Assembly (NCBI RefSeq): GCF_020382885.2
Contig: NC_058504.1
Coordinates: forward strand, 2,991,019 to 3,055,018
Source of the DNA: Scatophagus argus
Taxonomy: Eukaryota > Chordata > Actinopteri > Scatophagidae
Direction of reading: 5' to 3'
DNA: 64,000 bases
Shown here: piece by piece, positions 25,001-36,291 of the stretch
Layout of the letters: each line of letters starts with the position of its first letter
Position numbering within the stretch: the stretch's first letter is position 1
The notes under the pieces: generated by a model
What the model saw: the letters and a program-made list of their open reading frames with translations, nothing else
Told to the model about the DNA's origin: nothing
Database searches by the model: none
Program-made: the position numbers and the translations under genes

Positions 25001-25900
25001 CCCTCATATACACACATAAGCTATTAAGAAATTGAGTTTTCTACCCGCTAGCATTCAGTTCTGAACCAAGTGTGACTAAGCCAGTAGTCCAGTTTTTAAC
25101 CAACAGTTTACACAATGTATGTCAGACATAAAAGCACATGTCAAAGCTTTGTTAAACTACACTGTCAGACTGGCATGTTCTCCCTCGCGGCTCGGCTCAG
25201 CACTCGGGGTGCTGGGACTGGTCAGGCTGAGAGGGGCAGTTAGATGTGGATCCGAGCGTCTAAAACATGCCGAGTACATCTTTGCATACAGCACAGTACA
25301 ACACTGTGTTTCAGGGTTGCCGCAGCTTCCACAATGCATTTGACTTGCAAAAAACCTGCGGCGCATATCTGCTAATAAGCTCGGCTTAAAAGGATAATAT
25401 GCAGCAATTTCCTATTAAAAAAAAAAGCAAAGCTTCTCAGTCGTCACTTACTTCTAGCGGGTTGAAGTATGTGATGGTGCCTGCTGTCTGCTAGTATTTT
25501 CTTTGTACTTTGCTGTATTGGAACGTTTCTGGGTGTCGGCCTTTGTTCAGTGGCGTGTTTTCTCCGATTTTCTGCTCTGGTCAAGCTTATCGACGCTCTT
25601 TCTCTCGACCGTTAAGCCATGGAGGAGCGGCAGACGTTGAGTTGTGTGTTTACAAAAAGCAAAGCCTTTAACAAAAATGGGGGTCTTTCCAGTCACCTGA
25701 AAACGGGTTTCAATTCTCCAGCGTTCTTTTTTCTTAGCTGTACATTCCAATGCGATAAATGCAACACGGCAGCATCAAGAGTCCATGATGTTGATGATCA
25801 GAGTCCAGTCAGCTGGGACAAACTGGGTTCAGGTTCAGGTTCTGGAATGCGTGTGTGTGGGTGTGTGTGTGTGTGTGTGTGTGTCAGTGCTCTCCTTGGA
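22030..25900. other. Convergent intergenic region, probably includes scoc 3' UTR
   Basis: The region lies between the 3' ends of the MGAT4-family gene (+) and scoc (-). No coding exon was recognised. It is AT-rich with several TTTATT (minus-strand AATAAA) hexamers, for example near 21974 and 23394, so a long scoc 3' UTR may extend into it. Inverted short words built on TTAGCATTAA occur near 22680-22705 and 24350-24370. Confidence 0.5.
25849..25885 (+). repeat. (GT)n
   Basis: A GT repeat with an early interruption lies 21 bases beyond the scoc stop codon (within the scoc 3' UTR on the minus strand, where it reads as CA repeats). CA repeats in 3' UTRs are known hnRNP L binding sites; no functional claim is made here. 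Confidence 0.9.
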
Positions 25901-25905
25901 TTTCC

Positions 25906-27271
25906 TTACTTTCGTTTACTCTTGGTGTCGGTGGTCTGGAAAACACTGGAGGCAGACATGAGGTTCTCAATGTACTGACCCAGAACCTGGTTCTCCGACT
26001 TCAGCTTCAGGTTCTCCTCCTTGACAGCATCCACTCTGGCAGACAGATCTGAACACACAGATTCAGAGATGTTTTTTGACTGTGTGTGCTGCCACTTGTG
26101 TTTAGTTTTCCCCACATGCTGCCATCTTTACCACAACAAGTTATTCTGCCACTCACTTCAGCCTCAGCCCAACATGTTGTTTTCACTCTTATGTCAGTAT
26201 TTCCATAATGTCGTGTGGGAAATGTCCCAGTATGTTGTATGTATGTTGCAGTATAACTTTTCCCCACAACCCCACAACTACTTTTAGTGCATTTTGCATC
26301 ATTTAAGTGTTTCAGTGTAGAACAGATGTTGTGAGCTGTGACTCGGAAACCTTCGAGCGAGTTCAGGAGCGTCTTCACACTTACAAAAATAAAAATTGCT
26401 GTGTATTCATCAGTGCGCTGCAGTTTAGAAAACATAGAAACATCCAACAAAGAGCTACAAGCGGTCATCTGAATTTAAGGAGTAAAAAAAGCTTCATGTA
26501 ACGAGGAAGTGAGTCGAAACTTTACATTTGGAACAGCTGCATATTGATCACTGACCATGAGGCCTGATGTTACAGCAATTTTTTTTTTCTTTTTTTTTGC
26601 CCATTCATGCCGCCGAGCAACAGTGAGTTCAGACACTGATTCTTTCTAGGAATGCAAACTTCAGACCTCTGCTCTGACGGTATCCACATGTGATAATAAA
26701 GGGTCAACAGATGCACAGACTGTGGGCTAATCTGACCACCTTCTCAATACTGTGTGCCATCACTGTTAGATAATCAGGCGACATTTGTCATTTTCATCGC
26801 CAAACTATCCACACTGGTTGCTGTGGCAACAAATCAAAAGAGCAAGTGGCAGTTTTGATGAAGTGCACACCACAGCGATGATAATGATGGAGGCTCAGGG
26901 TTTGATGTGTGCCACCACGTTTCACGCTGCAGTCACAAAAATCTGGATGTGTTAAAACTGCCTTAATGATCTGAGCTAATTTCATCTCAAATGGATGTTA
27001 AAACCACGCTTCACTGCCGCATCTGCCACATAGACAGTGTGACTGTCTGAAGTGTGTGTGTGTGTGCCTTTCGTACCCTCTAGAGTATGTTGAAGCTCCA
27101 ACACCTGGTTGATGAGCCTCGTCTTCTCTTCCAGCTCAGCCTGGTTCTCCATGTCACCTGCAGTCATGAAAAGGGAGGGTCGAACACCATGCAGTGACTG
27201 ACTGGCACATGAACTAAGGCAAGGCTCACTACACTACGCCTGTGTGTCGTCTCACCATCATCTGAGCTCAT
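25906..27271 (-). CDS. scoc: Short coiled-coil protein SCOC
   Basis: Predicted 79-residue protein, in line with the 82-residue human short isoform. Coding exons on the minus strand are 27271-27256, 27157-27077 and 26048-25906; phases join. It starts [19 protein letters not shown]. The C-terminal two thirds, including [18 protein letters not shown] and [19 protein letters not shown], match mammalian SCOC essentially identically as I remember it. Heptad-spaced Leu/Ile from about residue 12 to 65 form the single parallel coiled coil. SCOC binds Golgi ARL1-family GTPases and FEZ1 and acts in Golgi traffic and starvation-induced autophagy. A noncoding first exon ends at 28050 (minus-strand donor AAGGTATGTG). 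The frame stays open 5' of the ATG for about 14 codons without another ATG, so a longer N-terminal isoform from another exon is possible. Confidence 0.96.
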
Positions 27272-27519
27272 GGTGAAGTACTCGTCTTCCTTCTTGGAAT
27301 GCAGGGCTGCGATTCAAAGGGACACTGCAAAGGAAATGCTTAGTATTCAATCAATTTGGCGTTTATGTTTACAATTCAAAACGTTTGGGTAGAGCTGTTT
27401 TTCCAGACCAGGAGCCACCGCGTTAACTACATGTTTCAATGAAAGCTTAGTGTAAAAATCTGCACCGACGCGTTTTTCTCTTTCTATATACACAGGTGTG
27501 CAGGGGCGACAAATACACC

Positions 27520-27520
<1 letters not shown>

Positions 27521-27555
<35 letters not shown>
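27521..27555. repeat. (TAA)n microsatellite in scoc intron 1
   Basis: About twelve pure ATA/TAA units between the scoc 5' UTR exon (ends 28050) and its first coding exon. Confidence 0.9.
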
Positions 27556-28049
27556 GAAACGTTTACAAAATACCATTTAATGTAACGCCGAATTTATCTA
27601 AAGCACATAGTGATTCACAAAACATAATGTCAATAATGTCATAACGTAATGTCATATAGACGTTGGGCATATCTGTAAAAAAATGAATTTATTAATGGAG
27701 TTAATGCACGTATGCAGCCATCGTCGCTTAACAATGTTAACAACTTGACACATACTATGGGACCGGAAAAAAATCTAATTAAAAATGCTTTACTGACGTG
27801 AATCAAAGCGAAAGCCCACCCATATCAGGTCTTCTGCTCGCTGAAGACCACAGTTAGCTCTTTAGCTACCCATGTTAAAGCGGGTGACGGAAGAGGCCAG
27901 CTGGCGAAAATCAAAACAAAACCGGGAGCCGCTGCTAACTAACTAGCTTGACTGTTAGCATGCTAACACACAGTAGCCGGATGCTGTTCGGCTTCAACTG
28001 CCAAACATAATGCTGTGAATAAACAATAACGTGAACTCGGGACACATAC

Positions 28050-28140
28050 CTTGCGACGTGAAAAACAACAATTGCTGCGCCGAGGTGCAGAATTTCGTCA
28101 GAAAATGTCAAAGATTTGTGTAATTTCCCCCCGAGCCTCT
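28050..28140 (-). promoter_or_regulatory. scoc: scoc first (noncoding) exon and promoter region
   Basis: On the minus strand, CGTCGCAAG precedes a strong donor (GTATGTGTCC) at 28049. The sequence above it (28060-28200) is richer in G+C and CpG than its surroundings, as expected for a housekeeping start. The exact transcription start cannot be read from the sequence. Confidence 0.5.
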
Positions 28141-28208
28141 GAACAACACCAGCTGTGTTCAGGATGTCCACTAAGCGTCCACCAGGCCAGAACACCAATA
28201 CACCACAC

Positions 28209-28226
28209 GGCCGCCAGGGGGCAGTA
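28209..28226 (+). promoter_or_regulatory. CTCF-like motif between scoc and mgst2
   Basis: GGCCGCCAGGGGGCAGTA fits the CTCF core consensus (CCASYAGRKGGCAG). It sits about 160 bases upstream of the scoc first exon, in the only gap between scoc and the 3' end of mgst2. A motif match only. Confidence 0.45.
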
Positions 28227-28259
28227 AGACACCAGGTGGAAAATAAAAGCGACACACCT

Positions 28260-28955
28260 ACCTAAAAAGGACTTCAGTTTCTAATGCCAGGTGGCTCTTT
28301 AAACCTTTTAATGTCATAATGTATTTTAAATGAGCAACAGCCGCACAAGACATAGTTTATTTCACTTAAATACTTAGATTTGCTTTTATAAAATAGCAAG
28401 ATCATATCACTGTGAGGGGGATTAATCTTGTAATATGGACTACATGACGAGCTCTGGATTATATTTTGTTAGAGTGAAAAACGAGATACCAAAGGTCAAC
28501 AGTGTTCCATAAAGCACGTCAGGCTTTGAGAAATCTGCAATACGTAAACAACTAGAAGAATGTGTAATTCAGATGTCTCTTACAGAAATAACATTCACTT
28601 CACAGGCATACAAAATATTTATGCCTCAAACACTGAATCTTAATTACTTAAATAAAATTTTTATTTCATATTTTATGGCATAAGCTCAGTTCAGTGTATT
28701 AGTTAGTACAGGAAACAGAAATTCATTACTTTTGTTTATGTATAATACATAAACCATTAACACTTTAATAAACTCATTGTGTTTTTAAGCACAAGTCCCC
28801 CTCAATGTTATGACTGAATAACCATACAGGGCCGAAGTATGCTTGCATTAATTTAATCAGACTAAGTTATTTAATTTATTCACACTGACTCAGCATGACA
28901 GCAGAGTGTGTGTGTGTGTTTAACTGGTTGTTCTACACAATTAGGTGGAAGTGAA
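28260..28955. other. Short AT-rich gap between scoc and mgst2
   Basis: No exon, RNA gene or recognised repeat seen. It includes the downstream part of mgst2 (possible 3' UTR on the minus strand, with TTTATT hexamers at about 28370 and 28660). In human, MAML3 lies in the corresponding interval; no maml3 exon is visible here. Confidence 0.6.
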
Positions 28956-28959
28956 CTCT

Positions 28960-30377
28960 TCACATATGGATGTCAAAGTACTTGTGTAATATCCCACGTA
29001 GAATTCCAATCAAAGCCAGCAGAGACATAGTGAAAAAGACAGCCAGAGTCAGGTAGAAACCAGGCAATCTGCAAACCAGAAAGCACTCAGTCAAAAAGCC
29101 TGTCAAAACACAATATCACGCCTTTAAGTAATTTGTGAAAACAACGTGGCATCGGGTAGATGAATCACCTGCTCTCGTTGGACTTCACATAGCCCTGGAA
29201 GTAGATTTGTCGGGCGACGATGTAGACCAGCCCTCCTGCAGCTGCGGTCACCTCGCTGAAGAACATGCCACAGGTCCACATGACGACCAGGAACAGAGGG
29301 TAACACTCCACACAGTTCTGACTGCAAACACACACACACACACCGCAGCACACATGCACAACGTTAGTGTCACAACGTCTCGGACAGGTAGGAAAAAGAC
29401 ACAAGATGACAGACTGACTGACTCTCTGAAACGGATCTCAGGCTATCATGGAAGAGCAACTTAATAAAGCACTTTGAGTGTACTGCAGGTGTGGGCCCTT
29501 CATCTTACTTCATCTTGTTAGCATGATGACATTCGCTAATAAACACTGAGGACAAAGAACAGTTGAGACATGTCATTAGTTTTGCACGTGTTTTGGTCAG
29601 AAAACCAAAGTATTGGTCAAATCAAAGTTTCAGCCTGATAAAAGTGACAGAAAACACGTTGAGGGATCACCAAAGTTATTGTAAGATTTCCCTTCCCTGG
29701 AAGTAAGGGGCCGAGTTTAACCAATGAAAAACAGGCCCATGCCACACCACGCCTCAGTAATGAAGAAACATGTCCCAACACTTTTGTCTATATAGTGTAT
29801 TTTATAGTTACAGGGGTTGGTGTAAAAGCACACCTGAGCGTTCGTTAGCGTTTACAATACGTGACACCTCTTTGACAGATGTTTTTTAATGTAATTTCAG
29901 AGGTTCTATAACTGTTTGTTATCTCAGTCCTCTTACTGCGCACGGAAGATCCTCTCAAACTCTGGAGGTCCAGAGACAGAAGGAGGCAGGACTTTGTGGG
30001 CCAACCTGGACAAACCAACTCGCCGAGCCAAGTAGGCTGGAAGGAGAAATGATTAACTGATTCACACACAAAAAACAAAACAAAACACTGGAAACACGTT
30101 CAAACTACTGCTTTCAAAACTGATCTCAGCTACTCTGACTGTCTTATTGTTTTATCCGGTTTTACAAACTGGCGCTGCAGTGCGTCTCGTACTGCTTGCA
30201 CTTAAAGTTTGGTCCAAAAACGCTCCTACAGTGATATCGCTATGTGCCAAAAGTATGCTCTGCGCCCACCACTGAAAATGTGTGTGTTTAGGAGGCATGC
30301 AGGCATTTTAGCTCACCCATGTGCAGGGCAGACAGAAGAGAGACTGAAGCTAACAACAAAGGAGAGTCTGTTCCCAT
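28960..30377 (-). CDS. mgst2: Microsomal glutathione S-transferase 2 (MAPEG family)
   Basis: Predicted 140-residue, four-span MAPEG protein (human MGST2 has 147), acting in the ER or nuclear membrane as glutathione transferase, peroxidase and LTC4 synthase. Minus-strand exons are 30377-30317, 30036-29937, 29321-29169 and 29068-28960; phases 1, 2, 2 join to an open frame. It begins [20 protein letters not shown], matching the first membrane helix of human MGST2. Exon 2 carries [18 protein letters not shown] and [10 protein letters not shown], exon 3 [16 protein letters not shown] and [12 protein letters not shown], the usual glutathione-site region of MAPEG enzymes. Exon 4 encodes the last hydrophobic helix and ends DIHM. 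The basic C-terminal tail of the human protein is absent. It is divergent from setd7, with 1.1 kb between start codons. Confidence 0.92.
29685..29799 (-). mobile_element. Tc1/mariner-type MITE copy 3
   Basis: The right end, CACTTTTGTCTATATAGTGTA, is the inverse of the left terminal repeat of copy 2 at 12.47 kb, and TTTCCCTTCCCTGGAAGTAAGG is the shared internal block. The opposite terminal repeat is missing. It lies in intron 2 of mgst2. Confidence 0.65.
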
Positions 30378-30749
30378 TTCTCTGCCGAAAATACGACTTT
30401 ACGCGCAGGTTGCCTTGAGTACAAAGCGCGTTTGGCCTGATAAGCAGGAGGCGCTTCTGTTCTGGGGAGAGAAACAGCTTCAGCGCGTCGCACAATAAGC
30501 CCTGCCTTGCCAGAAGGGAGGGCTGAACTGAGGTGCGTCAGCAGCGTACCTGCAACAGTTTGTCTGCAAAGTGCGCGTTAACTTTTAACTCCGTCCGTCC
30601 AGTGCGGGGGCGGGAGGCACGACGCACGAAAAACAAACAAAAACATTTTGAATCAGAGCGTGACAAATTATTCTAAAACTGGTTGTTGTGTTTTCATAAT
30701 AAAGGTAACAAAAAACAGAAATGCCGCATAATATTACATCTTTGGAGGT

Positions 30750-30802
30750 TCAAGAATTTCCCTTCAGGGATAAATAAAGGAATTCTGATTCTGATTCTGA
30801 TG
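30750..30802 (+). mobile_element. LINE 3' tail with (TTCTGA)n
   Basis: AATTTCCCTTCAGGGATAAA followed by AAAGGAATTCTGATTCTGAT is the terminal signature of L2-type fish LINEs, with three to four units of the tail repeat. No upstream LINE sequence is recognisable. Confidence 0.6.
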
Positions 30803-31036
30803 CATATGAAAGGATGCTGTTCGAAATTCACCAGACTTCCTGTCACGTGGTGTTTGTCTGTGCTTTATGAACGGCTTACACTGCTTTAAAATGCTGACTT
30901 TCATGGGCCAGATGTGCACTTCATCTGTACGATGTTTTAGAAAAGAGACGGTCTTGCATTGACCAGTCTAACGTTTAATCTCTCTGCGGTGTGTTGGGTC
31001 TGGTTTTCATCCTATGAATCCAGTCAGGAGGGGTGG

Positions 31037-31118
31037 GGGGCACACAGGGTACAGGATACAAGGGGTACACAGGGAACAAGGGGTACACAGGGAACAAGGG
31101 GTACACGGGGTACAGGAG
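31037..31118 (+). repeat. 18-base minisatellite
   Basis: About four copies of an AAGGGGTACACAGGGAAC-type unit in tandem, the outer copies degraded to GGGTACAGG. The strand is strongly purine/G-rich. It lies 370 bases upstream of the setd7 start codon. Confidence 0.85.
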
Positions 31119-31488
31119 GGTGGGCTTTGTCCCTGTCTGGGATGGGGGTGAGGAGGGCCAATATTGTGGTTAACCTTCATGGAAACTAAGTGATGAAATC
31201 TGAACACGTGTTAAAATCACAAAAGAAACCCCGCAATGAGGTGCGCACCCCGCAACACATCAAATCGATACCCCCATTTGAACTGATTCAACGATTAAAC
31301 TAACGAACCCATACTGGATCCTGTGCGCGCACCGCAGTGAGAAGGCTCCAGGTCAGGGTCGCCTTTAAAGTGAGACAAACACGGGGTCGCCACTGGTCAC
31401 ACATCGTGTCCTGCCCGTGACGCTCCATGGGTGACAGGAAAAGCAGCCTGACTCGCGGTGTGGTCCTCATCCGGCAGCCTCCTGCAGC

Positions 31489-34400
31489 ATGGACAGCGAT
31501 GATGAAAACGTAGAAGAGTCCGTGGAAGGCAAGCAGTGTCTCGCTTCTATTTTACCCCCCTCTTGTGACGGGATAAAGGCTGTGTGCGGTATTCCTCTGT
31601 TGTTTTGAGATCCTGGTGTCAGTTCTCCGAAAATCTCCATGAGTCAGTCTTTCTGAAGGCCCGCCCGGCGACTCAGGAGCGCCGCGGACTTTATTTCAGC
31701 GTGGAATCCGCTTGACAAGCGAGCGCAGGCGGCCCGGGGGGATATCAGTGTCCCGCTGCTCGCGTGGCTCCTGGAGCGTGAAATGATTACAGGTGTGCTC
31801 GCTCCTGTATTTCACGAATACAAGAATGTGAGCATGTAGGAGTCAGCCACGTTGCGCCGTTTGTGTCAGAAGTAAACTGATGAAAATGTGGTATTAAACA
31901 CACTTTTTTGTGGACGAAAACCGCACCTGAAACTGAAACATGGGGAGTTTGCTTCTTTCTGAAATGTTGGCACCTCGTTGTAAGGGTCCACTGGTTGACT
32001 GGACATACCTGCGACTCGCCAGTAAACCCCTGTTTATTCACAAGATGTCCATGAAAGGCAACTTTTGTTGAGCAGTCACTCCTGCTTCACCTGGTAATGC
32101 CACAAATGGCCACAGGGGGCGCTCGAAACACAGTCAGAGACAAAAGAATGAGGACTGGCGACCAGATTTCACAAAACCTCAAATTACTGCTTTTCTAGTG
32201 ATTTCTTTCTTTCTTTCTTTTATTTTTTTTTTAAATAAATATTCGTACATAACTTGTGAAACAGTTGTGAAGCAGTCTAACTAAAGATGCTTAAGAGAGT
32301 CATGAAAAATTCAAAACTTTATAGAACCAATAAGTATTTTGATATTAACAGTGAAAAAATATTATTTTTAAAAACCCATCAGACTCAATTTGCCCATGTG
32401 TGTGTGTTTGTGTTTTCAGGTCCCTTGGATGAAGATGGTCAGCCACATGGGTTCTGCACAGTAACCTACTCATCCAGTGATCGATTTGAAGGACACTTCA
32501 GCCACGGAGAGAAGAATGGCAAGGGCAAGTTCTTCTTCTTTGATGGAAGGTACTGCAAAGGAAAGACAGAAACAAACGTGGGCATTTACTTGTGCCACTT
32601 GACATTGTCTACGTCACCGCTGTCACAGTATCAGATTTTCACTACAGGGCTGTTGTTGGCAGAAGAAAGCACGATAACAACAGAAAATTTCAAACAAATT
32701 CTTTAACTTTGTTTAGTTTGTGTTTTGTCTCTTGGCAAGTGAATTACACTCTTATCTGAGAGAGATGGAGAAAGAGTCTGTCAGTGATGAAAGATGTATT
32801 CACATCCTTTACTGACATGTTGTGGAAAGCCTTCACAGAAGAGTGGAAGCTGTGGTCAGCTGGCCCAATACAATTTGATCAAAATTTAGTTATTATTTCA
32901 TTTTTTTATTCACAAGATTACTTTTCCCAAAAATGTTATCACTTTTGTCTTGAAATATTCTAACTTTTTTCATGTAGGGAAGTACTTAGGTAAGCACAAC
33001 AAGAAGTATCTGCAATATTTAATTACTATGCATTAGTCAAGTCCTGATACATGCTGACGAATAATTGCATGTTAACCCGGTTTAGGTCATTCTTCCACTA
33101 CTGAACTTGTGTAGATCTGTGCAGTTTTATCTGACCCGTTTGATGTGATTGAATTTAACGGGAGTTTCACTGCAGTTTCGTCTCTCGTTCTCCACAGCAC
33201 CCTGGAGGGTTTCTATGTGGACGATGCTCTGCAGGGCCAGGGGATGTATACATATGAAGACGGCGGCGTCCTTCACGGGACGTATGTGGACGGAGAACTT
33301 AACGGACCTGCTCAGGAGTTTGATGGAGAGGGCCGCCTGGTGTTCAAGGGCCAGTACAAAGACAACAGCCGATGTGGGGAATGCTGGGTTTACCACCCTG
33401 TGAGTCAGCTCAGTGCTCACTGCAGCTCAGTGGCCATGATGTGTGCAGAGATGATTCACTTACATACGTTTAAGCACTTCTGAGGCCATATTTAGTGTTA
33501 ATCTTACCTTTAGAAGTTCCCACATTGCATAAGAACATAGTAGAAGTAAATGAAACGAATGGTATTTGTTCACTATGTCCTTTGTGCATGTTGGTGTGTA
33601 CTGAGGTGCGTCTAGGATGGAGGCTGTGTGTTTGGGGAAGTGAATGAGGATGGGGAGATGACTGGTGAATCTGTAGCGTACATCTACCCCGACGGACGGA
33701 CTGCTCTCTACGGAAGCTTTGTGGACGGGGAGCTAATCAAGGCTCGCCTTGCCACCGTGTCTTCCAGCGAGAGTGGAAGGCCGCACTTTGAAGTCACACC
33801 CAACAGTAAGTTCAGATGCCATCTTTGTAATGGGAAAGTTCAGGAACGTCTTGAGGGAATTTCTTCAAATTTGGCACGAACTTGGACTCAAAGTTGAACT
33901 GATGAGAATTTGGTCAAGCTCAAAGGTCACTGTGACCTCGTTAAGTACAATTCATAACAGAGTCAGAATGGGATAAAATGACGAAGGGATGATATTTTAT
34001 ATGAAGAAGGTTAAAGGTCAGCGTCACTGTGACATCATAGTGTTTTCTGTCCATTATTCAACAGCATCACTCAGGAACAGAAGGCAGATTGTGACCAGTT
34101 TTCACATCAGGTCACATACTGACTCGGTGACTCTAATCTTGAGTGTCCACCTTGAAACTCTCAGAATTTGTATTATTCCCTTGAATCATTTAAAAAATAA
34201 TACTAAATTACACAAAATATCTGTGTTGACCATATACTCAGCATTGAATGAGTCTCTGACAGACATGGGTGTAAACTTCAACTTGACTATTTGGTGGAAG
34301 TATGGAACCACATGGCAGTAACTCTAGTCCCCATGTAGTTCAAGCAAGAAAAATTGTGAAAAGAAAGAAAAAAGTGTGTACACATGTACACAATTCAAAG

Positions 34401-36291
34401 GCAGTGATACAGTTTTCACTGTGTATACCACATCTAAGTAAACAATGTTCACTAGGAGTTATATATATGTTGTTTATCCTTAAGCCTGTGTCACATTTAA
34501 CGAATTCATCATGTACATTTTGGGCGTATTTGGGTGTGAATCTTGGAGTAGTTAAATGTGATGTGCTGGAAACTGGATGAGTTGTGCTGCACTCGCAGTC
34601 CTGGTTTGTATTCTGCTTGTGTTTACTGGAGAGAAGCATTTGTGCAAACGACTGGACATTATGACATATTCCGTTTTTAAGGTCCTGTGTACTCGTACGA
34701 CAAGTCAACATCCACCTGTATCGCCACCCACACGCTGCTTCCTGACCCTTACGAGAGCCAAAGGTGAGTAAGCTTTATGCTGACGGGTGACATCTGAGTT
34801 CACCGGCAGAATTAGGATGATACTGCGGCACAACCATGTGAGGACTGTGCTTCACGCTGCCGCCACGTTGTCTCCGTGTGTCACAGAGCGTTTGTGGCGG
34901 ACTCCATGATCAGAGGAGCAGGACAGGGCCTGTTTGCCAAGACAGATGCTGAAAGTAACACTGTGATGGCTTTTTACAACGGAGTACGCATCACGCACAC
35001 CGAGGTATGACCCACGTGTAAAGACAGATCGTTCAGAGCAGTGATTCATTTAAACAGTTCAAATAGTTAAAAGCAATGGTGGTTAAAATAGATGGCTTGG
35101 ATAAGTGCATGTGGAGAGATGGATCAGTCATTGAAATATTTAGCTAAAATTAATACTAAATGAGAAAGTGTTGCATTTTTGTCACTGTTGACATGTATCC
35201 TTAGTTTTCTGTTTTTAAACTAATCATATTGCTGATTTGTTTTTTCGTGACTCAATGGACTCCTCAGGTGGACAGCAGAGACTGGGCACTGAATGGGAAC
35301 ACAATCTCATTGGATGAGGAGACAGTGATCGACGTCCCTCAGCCTTTTGACCAGATGGAGAAATACTGTGCCTCTCTGGGTCACAAGGCAAACCACTCCT
35401 TCACCCCCAACTGCAAATATGACCCGTGAGTATGAAGTGACAGCAGCAGAGGATGGGGTGGGGGTGGGGGGGCAGCAATGTTTGTTGCAGAGTCTTTTCC
35501 CACCTTCCATGTAGTGGCTTTCATTGCATCGCACAATCTTCCTCAGCAGACCACATGATTTGCAGGTGTTCAAATTTCCTGTTCTCTGAACGCTTACAGG
35601 ACTTCGTGTCCATGCTACCTTAACTAAGTAACTAATCCAAACAAAAATATATTTCAAATCATATTCATATGTAACTAAACTTGGGTAAACTAAACCAACT
35701 TAAAATGTAGTGCAATAACTGAACCTAAAATGACTGAAGATAGAAGTCGTCTCCTGATTCAGATGAAAGAAAAATGGACTAAAGGTGTAAAAGGTGACTT
35801 TGTGTGACAGGAGCCATGTGGGAAATCAAACTCTGGTGACTGACAGTTTAGCTCAAAGACCCCACGAGGAAATAACCGATGATAAGCATTATTAGTATTA
35901 TCAGAAAGCAAACTGACCACATGTCATTAATATTGAGTGACAGGTAGGTACGGGAGGAAACAACAGCATCTCGTGCAGTAATGATTCAGAGCTTATTACT
36001 GTCTGATCGCTTTTACATGCTTCTTAATGCCCTTAATGGACTGATAACGTACACAGAGTACACACAAACAGCAGATTTAATATCTTTTTTTTTGGCAGGT
36101 TTGTCCACCCGCGTTTTGGGCCTATCAAGTGCATCCGAACCTTGAGGGCTGTGCAGAAAGACGAGGAGCTAATGGTTGCTTATGGTTATGATCATGAGCC
36201 AGTGGGAAAGAACGGCCCTGAGGCCCCTGATTGGTACAAGCAGGAGCTGGAGGAGTTCCAGCAGAAACAGACGGCTTCCACTGGCCAATAA
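31489..36291 (+). CDS. setd7: Histone-lysine N-methyltransferase SETD7 (SET7/9)
   Basis: Predicted 370-residue protein (human 366). It monomethylates H3K4 and many non-histone lysines. Exons: 31489-31528, 32420-32549, 33198-33399, 33616-33805, 34682-34763, 34887-35004, 35268-35425, 36099-36291; all phases agree. The N-terminal half has the MORN repeats (for example [20 protein letters not shown] and GSFVDGELI). The C-terminal SET domain has [24 protein letters not shown] and VAYGYD. Catalytic-site residues fall at the human numbers: Tyr245, His297, Tyr335. The last helix ([12 protein letters not shown]) that closes the lysine channel is present. Intron 1 opens with GC rather than GT (AAG|GCAAGC). 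The 3' UTR is about 1.7 kb. A neighbour of mgst2 and, one gene on, rab33b, as in human. Confidence 0.97.
32107..32124 (+). promoter_or_regulatory. CTCF-like motif in setd7 intron 1
   Basis: TGGCCACAGGGGGCGCTC differs from the strongest CTCF consensus (TGGCCACCAGGGGGCGCT) by a single missing C. It lies 600 bases downstream of exon 1. A motif match only. Confidence 0.5.

Larger units (their letters stand above)
30378..31488. promoter_or_regulatory. Divergent mgst2 / setd7 promoter interval
   Basis: mgst2 (minus, starts at 30377) and setd7 (plus, starts at 31489) face away from each other. CpG-richer sequence occurs at about 30520-30630 and again from 31240. Between them lie a LINE 3' tail and a minisatellite (separate entries), so the two promoters are probably separate rather than one shared element. 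Confidence 0.45.

Noticed and set aside
26007-26468. 153-codon minus-strand frame overlapping the last scoc exon
   Set aside because: It reads the scoc exon in a different frame and otherwise runs through intron; the true frame matches SCOC exactly.
29135-29464. Plus-strand frame over mgst2 exon 3
   Set aside because: Antisense of the real MAPEG exon and continues through a CA repeat.
31007-31207. Repetitive protein frames (GTRGTQ units) near 31.1 kb
   Set aside because: They translate the 18-base minisatellite; there is no gene structure.
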